From Cohnella algarum (lineage in GTDB: Bacteria; Bacillota; Bacilli; Paenibacillales; Paenibacillaceae): a DNA stretch of 64,000 bases. A program made the position numbers and the translations under genes. Position 1 is the first letter of the stretch. Every line of letters begins with the position of its first letter. The notes beneath the pieces are model-generated. The model did not search any database. It was not told the origin of the DNA and worked only from the letters and a program-made list of their open reading frames with translations. Positions 58,801-64,000 of the stretch are shown piece by piece. The stretch is taken from NCBI RefSeq assembly GCF_016937515.1, contig NZ_JAFHKM010000002.1, forward strand, positions 558,001-622,000. The letters are read 5' to 3'.

Positions 58801-59582
58801 GAAGCCCAGGCGCTGTCGTCGAACGACGGGCTCGTCCAACCGTCGCCGGCATATTGCCCCTTGTCGTAATACTTCCAGGTCGATTCCGACGCGATCAGCT
58901 CTTTGCGTTCGAGCGAGCCGTCGATGTCGTCCGCGTATTCCGTCGTCGGCGGCGCCGCGCTTTCGGCTGCGCCCCAGCTCGTATTCGGCGTATCGCCCAT
59001 TTCGAACGCCAGCGTGCCGCCTGCCATGATGTCGGCGTAGGAAATCCAGGCCTGATCGAAATTTTGGCCGTTCAGCGAGGCGGACTGAATGAAGCGGTTG
59101 TCCGAGGACACGTTGTTCGCCTTGATCGTAAACGTTTTGCCGCCGTCCAGATGAAGCGTCAACTCGTCGAAGATCGGGGAACCGATCAGGAAAATCGGGG
59201 TGCCCGGATTTCCCGGATACAGCCCCATCGCGCCGTACACGAACCAGGAAGCCATCGCCCCGGCATCGTCGTCCATCGACGGCAGGTAGCCTTCCGGATC
59301 CGCCCGGTAGACGCGGGCTTCGATCGGATACGCGTATGCCCCGTGGTTGTGGTATTTTTGCGTCACGACTTCCGTCGTATACTCCCTTACGTAGTACTGA
59401 GTCAGATAAGGATAACCCAAGTAGTTGAACAAATAGGGCACATGCAGATCGGGCTCGTTAATGGCTACATATTCCCCGATATCGAAGAAGTGCTGCAATT
59501 CCTTCGCCATTTCCGTTTTGCCGCCCATCAGCTCGGCCAGCCCGTCGATGTCCTGCTGGACGGACCAGCGGTACGTCCACAA
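55896..59582 (-). CDS. GH92 mannosidase, 3' part (frameshifted), with CBM6-like repeats
   Basis: This 1228-codon frame carries the second half of a GH92 catalytic domain: LWTYRWSVQQDIDGLAELMGG, NEPDLHVPYLFNYLG and DDDAGAMASWFVYGAMGLYP, with the acidic residues of the active site. Then come a galactose-binding-like domain (GDGWTSPSFDDSAWASG), an Fn3-like domain, a Pro/Glu linker and four CBM6-like repeats of about 135 residues (each with PLKTEGG...G, GAWLAY and LTGxQxIYLVLTG). A TAA just before the frame shows that it is not a separate gene: it continues the upstream fragment after a net +1 or -2 change near 59590. There is no SLH or sorting signal at the C-terminus (LDKLTFAK). Confidence 0.85.
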   Translation of the reverse strand: MWTYRWSVQQDIDGLAELMGGKTEMAKELQHFFDIGEYVAINEPDLHVPYLFNYLGYPYLTQYYVREYTTEVVTQKYHNHGAYAYPIEARVYRADPEGYLPSMDDDAGAMASWFVYGAMGLYPGNPGTPIFLIGSPIFDELTLHLDGGKTFTIKANNVSSDNRFIQSASLNGQNFDQAWISYADIMAGGTLAFEMGDTPNTSWGAAESAAPPTTEYADDIDGSLERKELIASESTWKYYDKGQYAGDGWTSPSFDDSAWASGAAPLGYDNTGYAKTRVSFGANANNKYPTTYFRKTFEASDTEGLLQLEAELVRDDGAVVYLNGNEVIRSNLPSGTIGYDTLANVTVNDERNAVAYQIDPSYLVEGTNVLAVEVHQANATSSDIAFDLRLEAVKPMEKPDAPTGPVVDDKANTFGWTAVPGFEQPADYEFSTDGGKTWKPVAANPQTVGPLDFEAGQVQVRVKADESRGRTFGRALASDVAYTSDIQWDVYDLKADVDRTGNMEVSVTGTLKGDYADSAYAVFQLMDGGNRAWMTTSFPVEKGGFELTQIYNVNADKFKVNIYLVDAFNGNVYESLWLAEPVVTEPETEPAPGEKPPVKEEPLPEPLPVPEKEPLPPLGPIDPEEPVDPEEPEEPGSGTPGTLEFESYTEWTSAVNGFNNNPLKTEGGNGGTVVANTFDGAWLAYADVDLGDEGANYFEVEYVGNSTRVPADAALELRLGSPDGEGVGTVELPATGSDWSTYKTAGVQLSRTLTGTQTLYVVLKGSTTGALPYIGNFDRMTLSYREIRTDYAKLELETYDEWSTGVNQYNNQPLKTEGGKSGQQIANTYTGAWLAYMHMDFGREGVNKFAIEYSGNSGRVAADAAVEVRLGSPEGMLVGKVNTPATASSWGTYATAEIDLAQTLTGVQDIYLVLTGTTDSAYPYIGNFDNASFSLSEPVRTDYAKLELESYDEWSGGALKTEGGKSGLQIAGTYDGAWLAYERMDFGGEGVDTLAIEYSGNSGRVAADAAVEVRLGSPDGERVGMVSTPPTASSWGTYATATGKLTEPLTGVQDIYLVLTGTTDTNHPYIGNYDNAAFALSEPDLVVEFEDRTEWTTAVNTFNNQPLKTESNNGGTTVGNTFAGAWMTYANLDFGTSGKNRVEIVYDAPTSRTPADVVAEIRLNDKDGELVGTVSLPNTGSGWGTYRTASADLLRTLSGTQTICVVFKGSTDSSLRYVGNLDKLTFAK

Positions 59583-61656
59583 GTTGCCTTAAAGCGTATT
59601 TGTCGACCGCGGTCACGTCCGCTTTGGCGACCGTACCGCCGTTCGGCGTGAAAAATCCGCGCTTGGTCCCGTTTTCGTCGACCTGATCCGGGTTCCAGAG
59701 CGATTTGTACGATTGGGCGACCGCCATATACTTGTTGTAGGTCTCCTCGTCGCCGAGCATTTCGGCAAGCTTCATCGTGAAGTAGGCGCTGAACGCCCTT
59801 TCCAGCTTCCCGGAGATTTCGCCGTCGCTTACGGAGAAGTTGTCCGCGTCGACCGCCATGCCCTGCAGCGCCTTGCGCGCGTCGAAGTCGGTGAATCCCT
59901 TCGCGTAGGCGTCCAGGATGACCGCGCCGTTGAACTCGTTCCGCACGGTCGGGCTCGGCCAATAGCCCTCGCCCCATTGGACGTACGAGCCTCTCGTGTC
60001 GTACAGGTCGACCAGCGATTTGACCATGTTTTCGTACTTTTTCGGCTCGAGAATGGAGAACAACGGGTATTTGCGATAGTCGTCCCATGTCGTCCAGCCG
60101 TTGTAGTATTCGAAGTCCTCGCCGAGCTCCGAAGCCTCGCGCACCGTGTTCTCGTCACGCGCCGCGCGGAACGTGCCGCCGGAGCTGGTGACGTTTTTCG
60201 GATGGAGGAAGGAGTGGTAAAGCTGGGTGTAGAACACCCGCTTGTTCTCCTCGTCGGCGCTTTTCACCTCCACCTTTTTCAGCACGTCGCTCCAGGCGCC
60301 GCGCGCGCGCTGATGCTGCGCTTCGAAATCCCAATCCGGGATGTCGTGCTCGCGCTCGAATTGCGCCTGCTCGACGCTGATCGGCGAGAGGCCGACTTTC
60401 GCCTGAACGACCGGGTTGTCCGCGGTGTCGAAATTCAGCCAAACGCCGCTGTTCGCCCCGGACCGTTCGGATACCTCGCCCGTTTCGTTCCCTGCCCAGG
60501 ACGTGTACGAAGTAAAGTCGTGATCGAACTGAATGGAGAAGTAAAGCTTGTAATACCCGTGGCCGCAGACGTTTTTCGATTGGACCATGCCCGTAATCTC
60601 GTTGCTGCCGACGACCTTGAGATTCGCGTCCACCATTCCCGCGTACGAGTTGGACAAGTCGACGAGAACCGATCCGGTGCCGTTCCCCGGGAACGCATAC
60701 CGGTGGAAGCCGGCGTTTTCGGACGCCGTCAGCTCGACCTCGACGCCGTTTGCCAGCGTCACGCCGTAATAGCCGGGGGAAGCTGATTCGCTGTTTTTGT
60801 CGTACGGCTCCTTGTATTCGTTGCTGTTTTTCGTGAAAGCGCCGGTCTGCGGCATCATCAAAATATTGCCGCCGGCGCCGCTGCAGCCGACGCCGCTGAA
60901 GCGCACCTGGGAAAAGCCTTTCAGGTTCTTGTCCTGATAGTAGTAGCCGCTGAACGCGCCGCCGTCGCTGTCCGGCCCCACATGAACGAGGCCGAACGGC
61001 AGCGTCGGTCCCGGATTGGTCTGCCCGTTGTCGCCCAGCGTGTTAATGAACGGGTCGACATAATCGATCGGCTGCAGATTAACCGCCGGTTCCGCCGGTG
61101 TCTGGCCGGGCTCCACTCCGTACAGCTCCACTTCGTAAATTCTCGTCGCATTGTTGTCGTAAGACGCCCGGTCGAAATAAATCATGACGTAACGGGCCGT
61201 GAACGCCGGGACTTGACGGTCGACGATCGTATGCGCGTTGTTCCGCACGACGTCGACTTCGACCCAGTTCTCGCCGTCATCGCTTTTCGCAAGCCGATAA
61301 TCCTTCGAATTCCAGAATGGGCTGTTGGACGACTCCCCGATGGCCGCGTGCTGCACGATCCACTGGTTGATTTTGTATTCCTTGCCCAAATCAAGCTTGA
61401 GCCATTTCTTGGCGACGCCCGAATTGTCGCACCACTTGGTCGTCGTCTTGCCGTCGACCGCGTTGGCCGCCGCTTCGTTCGCATTGCACTGCCCCGAAGC
61501 CGTCGCCGTCGCGTTCAGCGCGACGTTCCAGGTCTTCGTCGTATCCGCGGCCGCGGACGATGCCGGTACGGTTTCCGCCGCGAATGCCGCGGACGGATTC
61601 ATCGCGCCCAGCAGCAGCACTACCGTCATGACGGCCGCAATCAAGTTTTTAAACAT
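59458..61656 (-). CDS. GH92 alpha-mannosidase, 5' part (frameshifted)
   Basis: Secreted glycosidase fragment of 732 codons. The signal peptide MFKNLIAAVMTVVLLLGAMN (to ...AAFAAE) is followed by an F5/8-type (CBM32) domain (VALNATATASGQ ... RYVMIYFDRAS ... IYEVELYG) and the N-terminal part of the GH92 domain (YVDPFINTLGDNGQTNPGPT; GCSGAGGNILMMPQTG; WDDYRKYPLFSIL). It should hold the catalytic base region of an exo-alpha-mannosidase acting outside the cell. After ...KADVTAVDKYALRQ near 59590 the frame loses similarity and ends 125 nt later, while the other frame continues with LWTYRW. The 5.8-kb pair is one interrupted gene of about 1,920 codons, or a sequencing error. Confidence 0.85.
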   Translation of the reverse strand: MFKNLIAAVMTVVLLLGAMNPSAAFAAETVPASSAAADTTKTWNVALNATATASGQCNANEAAANAVDGKTTTKWCDNSGVAKKWLKLDLGKEYKINQWIVQHAAIGESSNSPFWNSKDYRLAKSDDGENWVEVDVVRNNAHTIVDRQVPAFTARYVMIYFDRASYDNNATRIYEVELYGVEPGQTPAEPAVNLQPIDYVDPFINTLGDNGQTNPGPTLPFGLVHVGPDSDGGAFSGYYYQDKNLKGFSQVRFSGVGCSGAGGNILMMPQTGAFTKNSNEYKEPYDKNSESASPGYYGVTLANGVEVELTASENAGFHRYAFPGNGTGSVLVDLSNSYAGMVDANLKVVGSNEITGMVQSKNVCGHGYYKLYFSIQFDHDFTSYTSWAGNETGEVSERSGANSGVWLNFDTADNPVVQAKVGLSPISVEQAQFEREHDIPDWDFEAQHQRARGAWSDVLKKVEVKSADEENKRVFYTQLYHSFLHPKNVTSSGGTFRAARDENTVREASELGEDFEYYNGWTTWDDYRKYPLFSILEPKKYENMVKSLVDLYDTRGSYVQWGEGYWPSPTVRNEFNGAVILDAYAKGFTDFDARKALQGMAVDADNFSVSDGEISGKLERAFSAYFTMKLAEMLGDEETYNKYMAVAQSYKSLWNPDQVDENGTKRGFFTPNGGTVAKADVTAVDKYALRQLVDVPLVRPAGHRRAGRADGRQNGNGEGIAALLRYRGICSH

Positions 61657-61682
61657 GGCGATCGGGTCCTCCCGCTTTCGTA

Positions 61683-63323
61683 TTAGTTCGTGACGTTCGG
61701 CAGCAGGCGATGGATCATCATGGCGACTTCGGCGCGCGTGACGGGGTTTTTCGGATAGAATCGTTCGCCGTCTCCCTGAATGAGGCCGAGGGACCGCGCC
61801 TCGTCGACAGAGGCCGCCGCCCAGGAGGAGATCCGATCTCCGTCGGCAAAGTCCGCCTTGCCCGCGCCGCTTTCGGCGAGGTCGAAATGCCCCGCCGCGC
61901 GGGCGAGCGCCACGACTGCTTCCTCGCGCGTAATTTCGTCGTCCGGCCGGAACAGGCCGTCATAGCCTTCGACGATGCCGAGCGAAGCCGCCTGCGCGAC
62001 CTGTTCGGCGTAGTACTTGCCGGACGCCACGTCGCGGAACGGATTCGCCGCGTCCGCCGGAACCGCCGTTTCGTCCTGCCAGCCGACGGCGCGCATCAGC
62101 ATCGTGGCGAACTCCCCGCGCGTAATGCTGCGGGCCGGCTCGTAGCGCGTCGCGTCGACGCCGGTGACGATATGCTTCGCGGCCAGCGACTTGACCGCCG
62201 TTTCGGCCCAATGCGCGGACAGATCCGCGAAGCTTTTGTCGTATTCGAGAATCGCGTACAGCGAGAAGTGATCGGCTTTGAACGTGAAAACGCCGTCCTT
62301 GAGCGAGCCTTTGATATATTCCGGCAACCCGCCGTTCACGTAGTAGACGCCCGCGAGGTCGGCCGCGATGGCGCTCGCCTGCTCCGGCGTCAATCGGATC
62401 GTCACGTAAGCGGGCTTGTCCAGATTGCCGATGTCCGTAACGCTCCCTCCGGCGACGTACTGAATGACGACCGAAAGCACGACGCCCGTCGGCTTGTAGG
62501 CCGGGTCCGCTTGAATCGACCGGCCGATCGTTTGGTTCGCTTCCGACGTCAGCGTCGCGTTGAGCACAAACCGTACTCTAGACGACGCGTCGTCGGAGCC
62601 GGCCAGCGCGCCGACCGAATAGCGGATCGAAACGGCCCCGGCGTTCAGGACCAATTCGAGATTTTTGTCCTTCAGCGCCTTGACCGAAGGTCCGGGCAGC
62701 TCGAGCGCGTCTCCGGACCGGATCGCTCCTTCGGGGAGCTCGATCGTCACCTCGCCGTCCGATTGTCGGATGGCCTCGTCCATCGCGCTTTGGCCGACGA
62801 GATACCGTCCGTCCGCCGCGAGCTGCGGCTTGACGACGGAGCCCGCCGCCGTCCCCGCGCTCTGCGGGATCGCGTCCGGATTCGCCGGAATCGGGATACC
62901 CGGGGTTGGCTCGGGATCCGGCGTTCCGGTCGGCGGTTCTTCGGGGTCCGGGTTGCCGCCCCCGCCGTCTCCGATCGTCCGAACGACGGAAAACGTCCCG
63001 CTGTCGACGGCCCCGCCGAACCCGGCGATCACCTCGTACGCTCCGTACGGCGCCAGATCGGCATCCGCCGGAATCGTTACGCTCGTCTCGTAGCGGCCCT
63101 CGTTTACCGCGATCTCGTCGATATAAAATACGGTCCGCGCGGGGCTTACGATTTTCACCGTAACTTCGCCCGTCTCGGCCGGAGTTGTGCCCGACATCGT
63201 GATCGTGCCGCCCCGCAGCACTTCCTTCGCGCTGATGCCCAGCTCGAAAGAAACGGCCGCGAACGCCGATACCGGCATTAGCGCGAATAGGGCGGCCAGA
63301 ACGGCTGCTGCAACTTTTTTCAC
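61683..63323 (-). CDS. Secreted SLH-domain protein
   Basis: Surface protein of 546 aa, from GTG 63323 (VKKVAAAVLAALFALMPVSA; GAGGAG upstream). A signal peptide is followed by an Ig-like domain (LGISAKEVLRGGTITMSG), a Pro/Gly linker, a domain with EGAIRSGDALELPGPSVKAL, and three S-layer homology domains at about residues 370-540 (FADLSAHWAETAVKSLAAKH; NPFRDVASGKYYAEQVAQA; FADGDRISSWAAASVDEA). The SLH domains should bind pyruvylated wall polymer. The gene ends 26 nt before the GH92 gene on the same strand, so the two are arranged as a likely operon: SLH protein first, then the mannosidase. The function of the middle domain is unknown. Confidence 0.85.
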   Translation of the reverse strand: MKKVAAAVLAALFALMPVSAFAAVSFELGISAKEVLRGGTITMSGTTPAETGEVTVKIVSPARTVFYIDEIAVNEGRYETSVTIPADADLAPYGAYEVIAGFGGAVDSGTFSVVRTIGDGGGGNPDPEEPPTGTPDPEPTPGIPIPANPDAIPQSAGTAAGSVVKPQLAADGRYLVGQSAMDEAIRQSDGEVTIELPEGAIRSGDALELPGPSVKALKDKNLELVLNAGAVSIRYSVGALAGSDDASSRVRFVLNATLTSEANQTIGRSIQADPAYKPTGVVLSVVIQYVAGGSVTDIGNLDKPAYVTIRLTPEQASAIAADLAGVYYVNGGLPEYIKGSLKDGVFTFKADHFSLYAILEYDKSFADLSAHWAETAVKSLAAKHIVTGVDATRYEPARSITRGEFATMLMRAVGWQDETAVPADAANPFRDVASGKYYAEQVAQAASLGIVEGYDGLFRPDDEITREEAVVALARAAGHFDLAESGAGKADFADGDRISSWAAASVDEARSLGLIQGDGERFYPKNPVTRAEVAMMIHRLLPNVTN

Positions 63324-63429
63324 CGCGTTTGCTCCTCGTATAGTATTTTTTGAAAGCTCTTTTCGGTTAATTTCCAGCCCCCGAGGGGCTGGAAGAGCCA
63401 TTCTAAATTTCCAGTTAGCTCCTTGAAAA

Positions 63430-63715
63430 CTTAATTAGGGACTGGACTTTTCGGCATGCCTCTGGACAATGGAACTTATGGGTCCATTCGGGGAAATTCT
63501 TCTTGCTCCTGTAGCCACGTCTACATCAAAAGTCTGTTTCTCCGGTACTCGTTTGTGCTTCTTACCCGCTGGCCGTTCCCTTCGGCAACCCATGCCCGGC
63601 ACTAGCAGATTCGGGGCAGCTCATGGCCCGAAGTGTGTTCTCATAGGCGAGGGTGATTGATCTGCGAGTGCGCCGGAGGCATCCCGGAGAGTCCGTTCCC
63701 TGAATTCCCTATCGA
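63430..63715 (+). mobile_element. Noncoding 5' end of an IS110-family element, possible bridge RNA
   Basis: About 300 nt without a credible gene lie directly before the IS110 transposase. In the IS110 group the 5' noncoding end encodes the bridge RNA that pairs with target and donor DNA. Short self-pairing segments are visible, such as GGCCGTTCCCTTCGGCAACC. The left end of the element is not marked by inverted repeats, as is normal for this family, so the boundary near 63430 is an estimate. Confidence 0.45.
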
Positions 63716-63730
63716 AAGGAGGAATTCCAC

Positions 63731-64000
63731 TTGAAGCTGTTTGTCGGTATTGACGTCAGTTCGCAAGAACTGGAAGCGTGTTTCATGAACCCTGACGGCG
63801 ACAAGCTTGAGACGCTTAAAGTGAAGAACGATTTGCAGGGGGCATCGCACCTGCGGGATCGTATCGTCGCCATGGCGGACAAGCAGTCGTCTTCCGAAAT
63901 TCACATCGGGCTTGAGGCGACCTCGGTGTACAGCTGGCATCCTGCCATGTACATGCATCAGGATCCGGCGCTTCAAAAACGGAAGGCTAAGGTCTTCACC
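63731..64000 (+). CDS. IS110-family transposase, N-terminal part
   Basis: The frame starts at TTG 63731, 8 nt after AAGGAGG, and runs off the window after 90 codons. LKLFVGIDVSSQELEACFMN and IHIGLEATSVYSWHPAMYMH contain the first Asp and Glu of the RuvC-like DEDD catalytic domain of IS110 recombinases. The C-terminal Tnp20 domain with its Ser nucleophile is off the right edge. The element sits next to the SLH/GH92 locus. Confidence 0.85.
   Translation, partial: MKLFVGIDVSSQELEACFMNPDGDKLETLKVKNDLQGASHLRDRIVAMADKQSSSEIHIGLEATSVYSWHPAMYMHQDPALQKRKAKVFT

Overview
The window looks like the chromosome of a moderately GC-rich, spore-forming Bacillota of the Paenibacillaceae (Paenibacillus/Cohnella-like). 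This is inferred from family content: YesM/YesN-type two-component regulation of an LplB/YtcP-type sugar importer, KapB, a YkpA-type ABC-F ATPase, a CvfC/YpgR-type protein, S-layer-homology exoproteins, TTG/GTG starts with strong GGAGG ribosome binding sites, and a paeninodin-like lasso-peptide cluster. No rRNA, tRNA or CRISPR array was seen.

Layout. (1) 1-11996, minus strand: an exopolysaccharide operon read right to left. It starts with a Wzz-like chain-length protein and a CpsD-like tyrosine kinase. A structured leader follows, placed like the EAR antitermination RNA of Bacillales eps operons. Then come GDP-mannose pyrophosphorylase, a flippase, glycosyltransferases, an initiating sugar-phosphate transferase and enzymes for UDP-galacturonate, UDP-xylose and UDP-glucuronate. 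One glycosyltransferase is broken by a frameshift in a G6 run. galU (12011-12925) supplies UDP-glucose. (2) 13100-18984, plus strand: a six-gene lasso-peptide cluster (cyclase, precursor, HPr-kinase-like kinase, RRE/PqqD, leader peptidase, ABC exporter). The predicted core is 38 residues, with Leu1, Asp9 and a C-terminal Ser. (3) 19042-20109: a PilZ-like gene and an XRE regulator. A 17-bp palindrome (TGATAC-N5-GTATCA) recurs at the promoters of the eps operon, galU, the lasso cluster and the PilZ-like gene, and in weak form before the XRE gene. At eps and PilZ it exactly fills the -35/-10 spacer. This suggests one matrix/antimicrobial regulon.

(4) 20195-33000: a small ORF, the glutamate synthase large subunit, an SGNH hydrolase, a Big_2-repeat exoprotein, and a YhgE/Pip membrane protein with a TetR regulator sharing a TGACC-N13-GGTCA operator; then KapB. 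(5) 33012-44500: a UgtP-like glycolipid synthase; a convergent intergenic region full of 50-52-bp tandem repeats; and a polysaccharide-use locus (heparinase II/III-like lyase, two ABC permeases, solute-binding lipoprotein, divergent YesM/YesN pair, cre-like site). (6) 44598-55611: NlpC/P60 endopeptidase, lipoprotein, ABC-F ATPase, metallo-beta-lactamase-fold hydrolase, papain-like protein, CvfC-like HEAT protein, a second repeat-rich convergent region, a Gfo/Idh/MocA dehydrogenase, a PGP-repeat protein and a SEC-C protein. (7) 55896-64000: a very large secreted GH92 mannosidase split by a frameshift, an SLH-domain surface protein, and the 5' part of an IS110-family element whose long noncoding leader may carry a bridge RNA.

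The main candidates for new biology are the long-tailed, probably phosphorylated lasso peptide; the shared palindrome regulon; and a dispersed repeat family (core CTGAGCRAAMGGGATAYC) found in two convergent gene junctions.
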